This document shows positions 1 to 6,996 of a stretch of DNA of 37,243 nt, piece after piece. Position 1 is the stretch's first letter; each line of letters begins with the position of its first letter. Source of the DNA: a virus. A program made the translations under genes and the position numbers. The stretch spans positions 1 to 37,243 of IMG/VR virus record IMGVR_UViG_3300033153_005330; one strand, given 5' to 3'. The notes under the pieces are model-generated. The model searched no databases. It saw nothing but the letters and a program-made list of their open reading frames with translations, and had not been told where the DNA came from.

Positions 1-243
1 TTACAAAGTGTATGATAACTTAAGGTACATGATTATACGCCAAGTCTACATGATCCCTACCCGGTACCATGCAACCCTCAAACCGTCAAACCACCATGCC
101 TACCATGATTATGCCGGATGTTCCGACAGTCCAGCCCCCCCCCTATGTTAGATTGTGAGGGCAGGAGAGGTGGGACTATCACTATACTCACTCCCCAAAC
201 CCAACCCAAAATCCTATCTTTACACTCCCCTCTCGCCAGCTCC
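1..243. other. Non-coding left end
   Basis: I see no convincing gene here. The stretch is pyrimidine-rich on the + strand, with a run of nine C at 135-143. A TTAAGGTA at 20-27 matches 7 of 8 bases of the class B promoter box, but no good -10 follows at the expected distance. Open frames here lack a ribosome binding site. It probably serves as the leader region for the promoter at 244-282. Confidence 0.5.
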
Positions 244-282
244 GTCTCATTAATCACGCATCCCATACTTTTCTGCTATAAT
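244..282 (+). promoter_or_regulatory. Class A promoter, copy 1
   Basis: GTCTCATTAAT at 244-254 is followed after exactly 22 bases by TATAAT at 277-282, preceded by TGC (extended -10). The predicted start is near 289, so the transcript would begin at the GAGGTG ribosome binding site of the HNH gene. No consensus -35 hexamer sits 17 bases upstream; the box occupies that place. The same module with identical spacing recurs at 1011-1048 and 2694-2732. Confidence 0.8.
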
Positions 283-300
283 TCAATCGAGGTGAATCAC

Positions 301-993
301 ATGCAATTGAAATCCGGTAAAGAAAACGCGACAACAGTAATAGCAGCTTCGGGCATACCAATGAGGAAATGGCTAGACGAGAGCGGGCACACACAATCGC
401 AAATAGAGAGCCGGTGGATATGGGTACGAGAGAAAGGAGAGATTCCGGCAGGTTATCATATACATCATAAGGGAGGAGATCCTACGAAGAACGATATAGA
501 CAACCTGATGTGTGTCTCTGCGGAATTACACAGAAGGATTCACGACTCGGTTGCCGAGGTCGTCACGCTTGATGGGGGAGTACGCCGACTATGCAGGAAA
601 TGCAGGAGAGTATTGGCTTTATCTGCATTCAGGAAGAACGACAATGGGGAAGCTATTGGATGGTGTCTTGAGTGCTTAGAGGATTCAAGGGAGAGTAATG
701 CTCATATAATACCGAATCCTTATGTAATCGTTAGAAACAATGGCCTAGCTGTATTGTGGAAGACCGTTGATGTTTTCGATCTTAATGACAGAATTCACAC
801 ATTCAAAGAAATGGAGCGCGCTATCTCTACGGCCAAGCAATGTGCGCGAGGGGATAGAGTAATATGTATATGGAGGGCGCAGGGATTGCAAAGGGATATG
901 GTTGGGTATGCATATAAGAAGAAGGTAACTATAGCAGAGATACGATATTATCTATTAGCCGCACAGCCCTCTTCCTCAGAGATCTGCTGTTGA
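301..993 (+). CDS. HNH endonuclease with zinc ribbon
   Basis: A 230-residue protein of the HNH_3 type found as free-standing homing-like nucleases in phages. The HNH core is visible at residues 52-81: HIHH at 53-56, the D-I-D-N-L segment ending near residue 69, and E-L-H-R-R-I-H at 75-81. A second Cys-rich element follows, with CxxC at 98-101 and 122-125, typical of the zinc ribbon that trails many phage HNH proteins. The start at 301 has GAGGTG seven bases upstream and sits just after a strong promoter; the longer open frame from 118 would start upstream of that promoter and is not used. The C-terminal 90 residues are not recognised. Expected role: a DNA-cleaving selfish gene. Its target is unknown. 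Confidence 0.85.
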   Translation: MQLKSGKENATTVIAASGIPMRKWLDESGHTQSQIESRWIWVREKGEIPAGYHIHHKGGDPTKNDIDNLMCVSAELHRRIHDSVAEVVTLDGGVRRLCRKCRRVLALSAFRKNDNGEAIGWCLECLEDSRESNAHIIPNPYVIVRNNGLAVLWKTVDVFDLNDRIHTFKEMERAISTAKQCARGDRVICIWRAQGLQRDMVGYAYKKKVTIAEIRYYLLAAQPSSSEICC

Positions 994-1010
994 TTTTTCT
1001 CCTAATCCTA

Positions 1011-1048
1011 TCTCATTAATTCCATTCCGTCGCATTCTCTGTTATAAT
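1011..1048 (+). promoter_or_regulatory. Class A promoter, copy 2
   Basis: TCTCATTAAT at 1011-1020, 22 bases, then TATAAT at 1043-1048 with TGT just upstream (extended -10). The predicted start, near 1055, lies within the GAGGAGGT ribosome binding site at 1053-1060. The base before the box is A rather than the G of copies 1 and 3. Confidence 0.8.
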
Positions 1049-1065
1049 AGAAGAGGAGGTAGACA

Positions 1066-1104
1066 ATGAGTAAAAAGAAGTTCATTAGGGTTGAGTTACT
1101 ATAG
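1066..1104 (+). CDS. 12-residue leader ORF
   Basis: ATG at 1066 follows a near-perfect GAGGAGGT ribosome binding site and opens a 12-codon frame (Met-Ser-Lys-Lys-Lys...), ending at 1104. It is the first ATG on the transcript from the class A promoter. It may be a leader peptide that loads ribosomes for the gene at 1132, or the remnant of a longer gene. It is too short to judge by composition. Confidence 0.35.
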   Translation: MSKKKFIRVELL

Positions 1105-1131
1105 CGGCAATGAGAGCAAAGGGAGAACAAC

Positions 1132-1608
1132 GTGAGCGAAACAACAAAGCTGTATCCAGAATCAGTGGCGACATTCACCTGGGAATACGATTGCAAGCAG
1201 TGCAGCCTGCTTATGACAAGGACGGGGCACTATTGCGGCTATGTGCTGTTTGCAGAAAAGCCCATGAAGGAGCCTGGTTATAATGGCATCCTATCCTACG
1301 TGCCTGTACACGGCGGCATCACGTATGCCCGCGCCGAGTATGGCGGGATGGTGTATGGATTCGACTGCGCCCACTTGGGCGATGAACACAATCCAGACGT
1401 GCGGGATATTAGCTGGCTCAAGGAACAATGCGAGAGGCTGGCGGATGGCATCGTGCTCGCCGCAGAATACGAGGACCGCTATTTACTGGCAGTCGGTGAC
1501 AACGAGGAGCGAGCCATCATTATTGAAGAGTTCACTCAGAAGCTCGGCGGTCTCAAAGTGACGGAGAACTTCGGTGTAATGCTTAATCTGCTGTCTGGGC
1601 AACTCTAG
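1132..1608 (+). CDS. Conserved phage hypothetical protein
   Basis: A 158-residue protein starting with GTG, with GGGAG eight bases upstream. The central HYCGYV (residues 33-38), VHGGITYA and YGFDCAHLGD elements look like a recurrent phage family of unknown function (recognised from memory, not from a search). Conserved Cys and His in that segment suggest metal binding, but no role is established. An ATG in another frame at 1110 would give a 57-residue protein overlapping this one; the family match favours the present frame. Confidence 0.75.
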   Translation: MSETTKLYPESVATFTWEYDCKQCSLLMTRTGHYCGYVLFAEKPMKEPGYNGILSYVPVHGGITYARAEYGGMVYGFDCAHLGDEHNPDVRDISWLKEQCERLADGIVLAAEYEDRYLLAVGDNEERAIIIEEFTQKLGGLKVTENFGVMLNLLSGQL

Positions 1609-1648
1609 CGCCTCACGGTTGGCGACTACGGAGATGGAGGCGAGAGGA

Positions 1649-1810
1649 ATGAAATGCACAGTATGTGGGCGTGACGATGCTATGATACGCGAGTGCGAAA
1701 TCGAGACGGCGCGTATCACACACAGAGCTCACGTTGATTGCGTTGGGCATAGCGAGTATCGGTGGGTAAGCGATGCGGAAATCGCAGAGTCTGAGGAGGT
1801 GACACCGTGA
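1649..1810 (+). CDS. Small Cys-rich protein
   Basis: A 53-residue protein with CTVCGRDD at its N-terminus and HVDC later, a pattern suggesting one zinc site (C-x2-C ... H-x2-C). I chose ATG 1649 because GGAGG lies eight bases upstream; a TTG at 1619 in the same frame has no such signal. It overlaps the next gene by four bases (GTGA), so the two are likely translationally coupled. Function unknown. Confidence 0.6.
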   Translation: MKCTVCGRDDAMIRECEIETARITHRAHVDCVGHSEYRWVSDAEIAESEEVTP

Positions 1811-2172
1811 ACGAGATTGACGAGCTGGAGGGCGAGGAGTTGGCCGAGGCCGTGGCGCTCAAGCGGGGATTGGAACGGGGATTCGGTGGATTTTGGACAC
1901 TGCCACCCGAGCCAGATGACGCTGAAGGCGGACGGGAAATATGCCTGGACGACTACCGCCCAGACCTCAACATTGCCCAGGCGTGGGAGCTGGATGGTGA
2001 GGGGTGGGAGTGGCGATTCTTAGAACGTTCTGAGTATCTTGTGGTTAGTATCGAGGGGGCTTCGGGAAGGCATAGTATTTATCAAGTCGATGTAGTCTGG
2101 GCAGACTTCCCGACCAAGGCTAACGCCTACGCAACCGCACGCTGCCTGGCCTATCTCAAGGCTATGGCGTAA
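1807..2172 (+). CDS. Phage ABA-sandwich-like protein
   Basis: A 121-residue acidic protein starting with GTG. The order of features resembles the 'phage ABA sandwich' family: an N-terminal helix Glu-Leu-Ala-Glu-Ala-Val-Ala-Leu-Lys, an aromatic/Pro segment, a D-Y-R-P-D-L-N-I-A-Q-A-W motif near residues 50-60, a beta-rich middle, and a C-terminal helix A-T-A-R-C-L-A-Y-L. These proteins are common among phage early genes and have no established biochemical function. It starts inside the stop of the preceding gene and ends with TAATG, overlapping the next one. The family call is from memory and moderate. Confidence 0.65.
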   Translation: MNEIDELEGEELAEAVALKRGLERGFGGFWTLPPEPDDAEGGREICLDDYRPDLNIAQAWELDGEGWEWRFLERSEYLVVSIEGASGRHSIYQVDVVWADFPTKANAYATARCLAYLKAMA

Positions 2173-2303
2173 TGACTCTGATAATGCAAATAGCCTGCTG
2201 TCTTTATCTGTTCTGGAATATTACTGTTGGGCTAATATGCACGATGGTCATATACTGCGCACTCTTATCTGCATTGTATGAATACAACAAGGAGCTCGGA
2301 TAG
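2172..2303 (+). CDS. Small membrane protein
   Basis: A 43-residue frame that starts in the TAATG overlap with the gene before it and ends one base before the ASCH gene. Residues 3-35 are almost wholly hydrophobic (Leu, Ile, Cys, Val, Trp), giving one long or two short transmembrane segments, followed by a polar Tyr-Glu-Tyr-Asn-Lys-Glu tail. It fills the gap exactly between two coupled genes, which supports it. Function unknown. Confidence 0.5.
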   Translation: MTLIMQIACCLYLFWNITVGLICTMVIYCALLSALYEYNKELG

Positions 2304-2304
2304 T

Positions 2305-2679
2305 ATGAAATGTTTATCAGTTAGACAGCCATGGGCATGGCTTATCGTCAACGGCTGGAAGAATGTCGAGAACCGCACTTGGCAGACGAAGCACCGTGGC
2401 TTTATCCTGATTCACGCGGGCAAGACGTTTGACCATGATGGCTATGCTTGGGTTGAGCAAAACGTGTCGTTCGTTGACGATCTGCCAGCATCCGGCGACT
2501 TCGACATGGGGTGCGTCATTGGCTGTGCCAGATTGGCTGCGATGGTTCAGGCGCATCCGAGCGTGTGGTTTTCTGGCCCATGGGGGTGGCTCTTTGATAG
2601 CCAGCAAGCATATCATGTGCCAATTCCATATCGAGGAAAGCTTGGGCTATTCGAGGCTGGGCTAGAGAGTAAGCAGTAA
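2305..2679 (+). CDS. ASCH-domain protein
   Basis: A 124-residue protein with the ASCH (ASC-1 homology) signature: L-S-V-R-Q-P-W-A-W-L-I near the N-terminus, the V-E-N-R-T-W segment, then R-G-F-I-L-I-H-A-G. ASCH domains are small PUA-like beta barrels that bind RNA or act on modified nucleosides (some bacterial members are amidohydrolases on N4-acetylcytidine). Which applies here cannot be read from sequence. GGAG in the end of the upstream membrane ORF serves as ribosome binding site for ATG 2305. The length is normal for the family. Confidence 0.8.
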   Translation: MKCLSVRQPWAWLIVNGWKNVENRTWQTKHRGFILIHAGKTFDHDGYAWVEQNVSFVDDLPASGDFDMGCVIGCARLAAMVQAHPSVWFSGPWGWLFDSQQAYHVPIPYRGKLGLFEAGLESKQ

Positions 2680-2693
2680 TTACCAAAACTTTC

Positions 2694-2732
2694 GTCTCAT
2701 TAATTCCGCCACACTGATTTCCGTGCTATAAT
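2694..2732 (+). promoter_or_regulatory. Class A promoter, copy 3
   Basis: GTCTCATTAAT at 2694-2704, 22 bases, TATAAT at 2727-2732 preceded by TGC. The predicted start is near 2739. It stands between the ASCH gene and the gene at 2762, so it opens a second early transcription unit. The 11-base box is identical to that of copy 1. Confidence 0.8.
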
Positions 2733-2761
2733 AAGCATACATTTCATTAGCGAGGTGATTT

Positions 2762-3034
2762 ATGGATGATCTATATGCATTCTGGGATTACGACATATGC
2801 CCATATATTCTATGGGGTAAGATTGAATCATTCACTGATAGAGGACTTGTCGTAATCAAGGGTCGCCCAGGATATGCATTCGAAGCGATTACGATCTTAC
2901 CTGGAGAGGCTGGCATAGCTACTGGTAAGCGGGTCGATGCGTTATGGGCAGAGTATAGACAGAAATCAAAGGCACTCAAAGCGGAATATAGTGGCGCGGT
3001 ACTATTAAGCATAGGGATTAATCGGAGCGAATGA
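2762..3034 (+). CDS. Conserved phage hypothetical protein
   Basis: A 90-residue protein that begins with F-W-D-Y-D-I-C-P-Y and has A-I-T-I-L-P-G-E-A-G in the middle and a Lys/Ala-rich C-terminal helix. I recognise this layout from phage early genes, but no function is known. GAGGTG lies upstream of ATG 2762. It is the first gene after the third class A promoter and is separated by one base from the next gene. Confidence 0.7.
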   Translation: MDDLYAFWDYDICPYILWGKIESFTDRGLVVIKGRPGYAFEAITILPGEAGIATGKRVDALWAEYRQKSKALKAEYSGAVLLSIGINRSE

Positions 3035-3035
3035 T

Positions 3036-3344
3036 ATGGACACAATACAATTCACTGGTACATTAGTAGAGGTTGGTGGAGGCCGGGTTAACTTTGCTAG
3101 GGTAGATGAAATCAAGGTATACGGAGCTCGTGTTGGGTTAAAGTATAAGGTAACAGCCGTACCCATTGAGCCAGAGCTAAAGGGATGTCCATACTGCGGA
3201 GGCACAACGCGTGTAATTAAGAGCTTGCTGGGCAAGCTATTTGGCTTTAGGGCATGGTGCGAGAATTGCGGGAGTTTGGGGCAATGGAAAGAGGGCCGCT
3301 TGGATGCTATTGTGGTATCTAATAAGAGGGAGAACATTGAATAA
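3036..3344 (+). CDS. Lar-like zinc-ribbon protein
   Basis: A 102-residue protein with C-P-Y-C-G-G at 51-56 and W-C-E-N-C-G at 74-79. This four-Cys ribbon resembles the Lar family (restriction alleviation) and similar phage proteins. The N-terminal 45 residues form a predicted beta domain not typical of Lar. A role against host restriction is possible but rests only on the zinc-ribbon resemblance. It overlaps the next gene through TAATG. Confidence 0.55.
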   Translation: MDTIQFTGTLVEVGGGRVNFARVDEIKVYGARVGLKYKVTAVPIEPELKGCPYCGGTTRVIKSLLGKLFGFRAWCENCGSLGQWKEGRLDAIVVSNKRENIE

Positions 3345-3628
3345 TGGGGGCACGAACAGTAGATATACAGTTATGGGACACACCAACTCGGCGAACCGTT
3401 GTTACTACGACAGTAACCAAGTGCGATGAGGTATTGGTACGTTATGGTATAAACTCAGCATTCAGATATGAGCCGCCTACTGACAAGCATGATGAAGCAC
3501 ACAGGGGTGAGACCTGGGTGCCGGTCGATGAATTACGTGGGAGGAAAGGAAAGCGCTATTACAGGTTTGTCTTTGGTCATGGTGATTGGGCGGATATCCC
3601 AGTACGGGAAGGCGATCGTGTTTCATAG
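3344..3628 (+). CDS. Hypothetical protein
   Basis: A 94-residue protein, translationally coupled to its upstream neighbour by TAATG. It is charged and beta-rich, with no motif I recognise. The final third has many aromatic and Gly residues (Y-Y-R-F-V-F-G-H-G-D-W). Position in the early operon suggests an accessory role. Confidence 0.6.
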   Translation: MGARTVDIQLWDTPTRRTVVTTTVTKCDEVLVRYGINSAFRYEPPTDKHDEAHRGETWVPVDELRGRKGKRYYRFVFGHGDWADIPVREGDRVS

Positions 3629-3666
3629 CGCTGAGTACACAACATTCATTACACTAAGGGGGAATA

Positions 3667-4047
3667 ATGACTAAGATTGAATTGACGGATTCTATTGAAG
3701 ATGTTGTTATCAAGATGTCAGATGGAAATCCTGGTGCGGCTACTGTATGCATACAGCTGCTTACCGAGGGCGCCGCAACCGACCCTTACAACTGGCTCGG
3801 AGGGCTTGGGGTAATCATGTCTCTCGATACTCTCGGTCTCTACGGCCCTAAGATCTGGATGCTATTTAAGGACGTATGCGGAGAAGACATTGTTAAGACT
3901 ATCGCTATGCTACGTGCATGGCAGCTAGGATTCGTCTCTAAGGAGAAGTTGTTGCATGCTATTAATAGCTATGGTGATGGGGTAGATGTTGACGGGCTAC
4001 TAGAACAAGTCAAAGAAAGGCTCCCTGAGTTTGGAGGGGTTGGTTAA
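3667..4047 (+). CDS. Conserved phage hypothetical protein
   Basis: A 126-residue protein with an easily recognised family layout: K-M-S-D-G-N-P-G-A near residues 17-25, then G-G-L-G-V-I-M-S-L-D-T-L-G-L-Y-G, I-W-M-L-F-K-D-V-C-G, and L-R-A-W-Q-L-G-F-V-S-K-E-K-L. Relatives occur in many phages as hypothetical proteins; I know of no assigned function. AAGGGGGA precedes the ATG, a strong ribosome binding site. The stop overlaps the next ATG. Confidence 0.75.
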   Translation: MTKIELTDSIEDVVIKMSDGNPGAATVCIQLLTEGAATDPYNWLGGLGVIMSLDTLGLYGPKIWMLFKDVCGEDIVKTIAMLRAWQLGFVSKEKLLHAINSYGDGVDVDGLLEQVKERLPEFGGVG

Positions 4048-4283
4048 TGGACACAATAACGAGAATCCCCGACGACGATCGGCCTATCACAATGTTGGTA
4101 TTCCCATATGAAGAAGTAAGCTATTACAAAGTTGGCGCTGGCGGGGCGACGCGCATTGTTGCCTATAATGAGTGCGGGCAGATGGAAGTAGTTCCATGGT
4201 TCGCTGTATACGAAGGCGATGTACTGACGATACGCGTTAATGCGGCGCATGTTGAAACTGTACACTACGCAGAGCAGGAGTAA
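4047..4283 (+). CDS. Hypothetical protein
   Basis: A 78-residue acidic protein coupled by TAATG to the gene before. It is predicted mostly beta (alternating hydrophobics such as I-T-M-L-V-F and E-V-V-P-W-F-A-V-Y). No family recognised. It ends two bases before the DUF7448-like gene, so the three genes are probably co-translated. Confidence 0.6.
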   Translation: MDTITRIPDDDRPITMLVFPYEEVSYYKVGAGGATRIVAYNECGQMEVVPWFAVYEGDVLTIRVNAAHVETVHYAEQE

Positions 4284-4285
4284 TA

Positions 4286-4678
4286 ATGCGGCGCTGGAAA
4301 ACAATGCCGTTTGATACGCTGGTCGGCGAGATTCTGATTAGTATTGTCGTTGACGCTGACAATGAATGGATTAAATTTACCACCTACGGCGGAAAGGTGT
4401 ATCAGCAATATCATGAACAAGATTGTTGTGAAACAGTCACTGTAGAAGATATCACTGGAGACCTAAGCGACCTTATCGGCCTGCCTATTATCAGAGCCTC
4501 TGAGGACAGTAACGAGCTGGTTAATCCACCCGACTATGTTCCTTCTGAGTGGGGGCAGGAGAGTTTCACATGGACGTTCTATAACATTGCTACGATCAAA
4601 GGGCATGTTACTATTCGCTGGTATGGTGAGAGTAATGGGTATTACTCTGAGTCTGTTGACTTCATTGAACTACCTTGA
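4286..4678 (+). CDS. DUF7448-like protein
   Basis: A 130-residue protein matching the DUF7448 pattern as I remember it: F-D-T-L-V-G near the start, H-E-Q-D-C-C-E-T-V at about 43-51, an acidic G-D-L-S-D-L-I-G, then T-W-T-F-Y-N-I-A-T-I-K-G and R-W-Y-G-E-S-N-G-Y-Y-S-E-S-V. The Cys pair and the strongly conserved C-terminal sheet are the family hallmarks. Function is unknown. The length is typical and the gene appears intact. Confidence 0.75.
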   Translation: MRRWKTMPFDTLVGEILISIVVDADNEWIKFTTYGGKVYQQYHEQDCCETVTVEDITGDLSDLIGLPIIRASEDSNELVNPPDYVPSEWGQESFTWTFYNIATIKGHVTIRWYGESNGYYSESVDFIELP

Positions 4679-4684
4679 GTTGCG

Positions 4685-4924
4685 ATGAGTAATACATCTG
4701 CAAGCCTGAGCGCGTCCGCGAGCCCCAGCGCTAGCGAGTCGGTGTCTATAAGCGCAAGCGCATCTGAATCAGTTAGTGCAAGCCCGTCTTATGCTCCACG
4801 ATACAAAGCTAGTAAGCCAAGGGAGGATCGTGTTAAATGTGAATACTGTGGGCAATACAATTACACAAGCCAATTGACATGCAAATTCTGTCAGGCTCCA
4901 TTACCATGGGGAGGGGCTGAATGA
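4685..4924 (+). CDS. Ser/Ala-rich repeat plus zinc ribbon
   Basis: A 79-residue protein in two parts. Residues 4-35 are a low-complexity Ser-Ala tract with interspersed Pro and Glu (units such as S-A-S-P-S-A-S-E-S-V). Residues 50-71 hold two CxxC pairs (52-55 and 66-69) of a zinc ribbon resembling the small rubredoxin-like knuckles used in protein or nucleic-acid contacts. A similar Ser/Ala/Pro tract ends the gene at 36815, 32 kb away. The combination is odd and the function unknown. It overlaps the next gene by four bases. Confidence 0.65.
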   Translation: MSNTSASLSASASPSASESVSISASASESVSASPSYAPRYKASKPREDRVKCEYCGQYNYTSQLTCKFCQAPLPWGGAE

Positions 4925-5172
4925 GTGAGATAGAATGGGTTCTTAATATTGCAGAGGTCTGGGATTGCTACGACGACGGCACGATCAATCTGAGAGAATT
5001 GGTTGAGTGGGTTGCAGACAAACTCAGAGAAGCCCCTCCGAATATCAACGGAGTGGATGATCAAATTGACAAGCTCAATGTACTCGCTAGGGATATAGGA
5101 TATTTCAAGACGGCGTGGAACGAGCTTTACAGATGGGCAGAGAGGGAGTTCGTGTGGATAAAAACATCGTGA
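4921..5172 (+). CDS. Hypothetical protein
   Basis: An 83-residue, Trp-rich, acidic and mostly helical protein (W-V-L-N-I-A-E-V-W-D, L-V-E-W-V-A-D-K-L-R). ATGA overlap with the gene before shows coupling. No recognised motif. It is the last gene before a new promoter at 5181. Confidence 0.6.
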   Translation: MSEIEWVLNIAEVWDCYDDGTINLRELVEWVADKLREAPPNINGVDDQIDKLNVLARDIGYFKTAWNELYRWAEREFVWIKTS

Positions 5173-5180
5173 TCGTTATC

Positions 5181-5208
5181 TTTACATTCAGCCTTTCTAT
5201 GTTATAAT
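5181..5208 (+). promoter_or_regulatory. Sigma70-type promoter
   Basis: TTTACA at 5181-5186, 16 bases, TATAAT at 5203-5208 with TGT before it (extended -10). Unlike the class A sites it has a near-consensus -35 and only half matches the class A box at the same place. The predicted start is near 5215, upstream of AAGGAG at 5219-5224. It drives the zinc-ribbon, RNA ligase and methyltransferase genes. Confidence 0.7.
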
Positions 5209-5231
5209 TGAGTTAACCAAGGAGCCAAGTT

Positions 5232-5252
5232 ATGAGCGCTGAGTATGCCTAA
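5232..5252 (+). other. Six-codon mini-ORF
   Basis: ATG at 5232 has the ideal spacing to AAGGAG (5219-5224), but the frame stops after six codons (Met-Ser-Ala-Glu-Tyr-Ala). Its last codons overlap the ATG of the next gene at 5245. Ribosomes would load here and pass to 5245 by termination-reinitiation. Alternatively 5245 uses the same signal at a long spacing. Confidence 0.35.
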
Positions 5253-5430
5253 GTATGCATTTCAGTGCCGCGAATGCGGTATCGTCGAAGATGTAGAAGC
5301 TGACACTGGATCTGACGCAGAGATCCCAGAACATTGCGGGGAGCCTATGAAGCGCTTGTGGGCCACGGCATTCCAATTAAGAGGGGCGGGATGGGCAAGC
5401 CACGAGTACGGGAGAGAAGAAAATGATTGA
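5245..5430 (+). CDS. FmdB-like zinc-ribbon protein
   Basis: A 61-residue protein that begins P-K-Y-A-F-Q-C-R-E-C-G, the hallmark of the FmdB/CxxC_CxxC_SSSS small zinc-ribbon family. The second half of the metal site is at H-C-G-E-P-M-K-R-L-W (30-39), where one of the usual Cys is a His. Such proteins are common in phages; no function is established beyond presumed metal binding. It overlaps the RNA ligase gene by eight bases. Confidence 0.7.
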   Translation: MPKYAFQCRECGIVEDVEADTGSDAEIPEHCGEPMKRLWATAFQLRGAGWASHEYGREEND

Positions 5431-6469
5431 CGATATACGCAAGCGAGTACTATCAGGATTCACTGACTGGGGCTCACTGGGCAACATCTACGCCAGGGAG
5501 CATAACGGCCTACTGCTATTCAATTACACGCATGCTGCAATGGGCAGCTCTTGGAATGCATACGAACGCACGTGCAGAGGATTGATGATCAACGCCCAAA
5601 CAGGAGAGGTAGCAGCTCTTCCATTTGAGAAGTTTTTTAACTGGAACGAGGGCGGTAGGAATACTAAGGCTCATCCAGTAGAAGCAACTGAGAAGCTGGA
5701 CGGCTCGTTAGGTGTCCTGTATTATAATGATGGGTTCAAGATTTCCACCAGGGGGAGCTTTGACGGCAAGCAGGCTCTATGGGCTACTGGCTACCTGAAT
5801 ACAATGTACCCAGAGCTTGAGGATACTTTCCCCAGGGACGTGACGCTACTCTTCGAGATCATCTATCCAGAGAATAGGATAGTCATTGACTACGAGGCGC
5901 GCGAGGACTTGGTGCTTATCGGGGCTAGGAATACACGCACGTACGAAGACTATCTCTGGTTCCCGAGTATGACGGAGTGGGTTCATCAGTACGGTTTTAG
6001 CACGCCGCTATTCTTCAACTTCAATTCTTGGAAAGTAGCTATGGATGCTCGTGACAAGTTAGGCTATGAGTCCGAGGGCTTTGTTCTGAGATTCTCTGAC
6101 GGCAAGCGGTTCAAGTTTAAGGGGGATGCTTACACAAGAGCCCATGGCGTAATGGCTAGCGTCACGCTGAAGAAGGTAATACACGCGATCGAGACTGGAG
6201 ACCTCTACGATCTTGTAAGAGGAATACCAGAAGAGTTCCTTGGTATCATTAATGATCACGAGGCTCACATAGAACAAACTGTGGCGTATGTGACGGCGAG
6301 AGTGGAGTCTGAGTATTCTGAGTCTCCGGGGTCTTCTCGTAAGGCATTCGCAATTTGGGCAAGACAATACTATAAGGAAGATATGCCATACCTATTCGCA
6401 AGACTAGACAACAAACCACTTCGTCAAATCATTCTAAGAGCCAAGTTTGGGTACTCGCCAAAACTATGA
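5423..6469 (+). CDS. T4 Rnl1-type RNA ligase
   Basis: A 348-residue ATP-dependent RNA ligase of the T4 RnlA family. The nucleotidyltransferase motifs are present in order: motif I E-K-L-D-G-S with catalytic Lys91, motif III F-E-I-I-Y-P around 144-149, motif IV E-G-F-V-L-R-F at 218-224, and motif V K-F-K-G at 231-234. The upstream R-G-L-M-I segment at 52-56 is also typical. The family joins 5'-phosphate and 3'-OH RNA ends; T4 RnlA repairs host tRNA cleaved by anticodon nucleases. No polynucleotide kinase/phosphatase gene is visible in the window. The length is close to T4 RnlA. The stop overlaps the next ATG (ATGA). Confidence 0.92.
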   Translation: MIDDIRKRVLSGFTDWGSLGNIYAREHNGLLLFNYTHAAMGSSWNAYERTCRGLMINAQTGEVAALPFEKFFNWNEGGRNTKAHPVEATEKLDGSLGVLYYNDGFKISTRGSFDGKQALWATGYLNTMYPELEDTFPRDVTLLFEIIYPENRIVIDYEAREDLVLIGARNTRTYEDYLWFPSMTEWVHQYGFSTPLFFNFNSWKVAMDARDKLGYESEGFVLRFSDGKRFKFKGDAYTRAHGVMASVTLKKVIHAIETGDLYDLVRGIPEEFLGIINDHEAHIEQTVAYVTARVESEYSESPGSSRKAFAIWARQYYKEDMPYLFARLDNKPLRQIILRAKFGYSPKL

Positions 6470-6996
6470 AACAATCAATGCAGTTACTAACATCAAGCAA
6501 AACCAACGAGTGGTACACTCCACCAGAGATTATGCACATCGTCCGTGCTGTCTTAGGAAAGATAGAGCTAGACCCAGCCAGCAACGAGGACGCAAACAGG
6601 ATTGTGCAAGCAAAACGATTCTATGCCAAAGAGGACGACGGACTTTCTCAGAAGTGGGAGGCAGCGACTCTTTTTTTGAACTCTCCATATGGCAAGGTAA
6701 ATGGCAAAAGCTCTCAGAGTGTCTGGATGAACTATCTGCTATCTCAGCTAGATACCATTGGGGGGTGTATCGCACTGAGTAAAACCGTACCAGGCTACGT
6801 TTGGTGGAGTGACTTATTCAATGGCAAGTGGCCTGGGCCTGTTTGCATAACTAGGGATAGGATAAGCTTTATCTCTGGAGACGGAAGATCTACAGGGAAA
6901 GCAAAGTCGGCTTCGTCATTCTGGTACTATGGAGATAACAAGGATAAGTTCGCCGAACGCTTTAGTGAAATTGGGAGGGTAATATGGAAACCCTAG
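6466..6996 (+). CDS. Dam-like N6-adenine methyltransferase
   Basis: A 176-residue protein of the phage DNA N-6-adenine methyltransferase family (PF05869). Residues 14-40 read N-E-W-Y-T-P-P ... L-D-P-A-S-N, and K-E-D-D-G-L-S-Q-K-W follows, all family hallmarks. The catalytic (D/N)PPY motif appears as N-S-P-Y-G at 72-76, so the first Pro is Ser; the Asn, second Pro and Tyr that matter most are kept. It would methylate phage DNA, plausibly against host restriction. It is coupled to the RNA ligase by a four-base overlap and overlaps the next gene by 13. Confidence 0.88.
   Translation: MKQSMQLLTSSKTNEWYTPPEIMHIVRAVLGKIELDPASNEDANRIVQAKRFYAKEDDGLSQKWEAATLFLNSPYGKVNGKSSQSVWMNYLLSQLDTIGGCIALSKTVPGYVWWSDLFNGKWPGPVCITRDRISFISGDGRSTGKAKSASSFWYYGDNKDKFAERFSEIGRVIWKP

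Noticed and set aside
20-55. Another class B promoter at TTAAGGTA
   Set aside because: One box mismatch and no acceptable -10 at 21-22 bases.
135-143. Run of nine C as a functional element
   Set aside because: No partner sequence or gene context; homopolymers of this length can be chance or a length error.
118-300. N-terminal extension of the HNH gene to 118
   Set aside because: It lies upstream of the promoter at 244-282 and of the GAGGTG site; the HNH family needs only the part from 301.
1110-1283. 57-residue frame overlapping the gene at 1132
   Set aside because: It competes with a longer frame that has family-like motifs and its own ribosome binding site.
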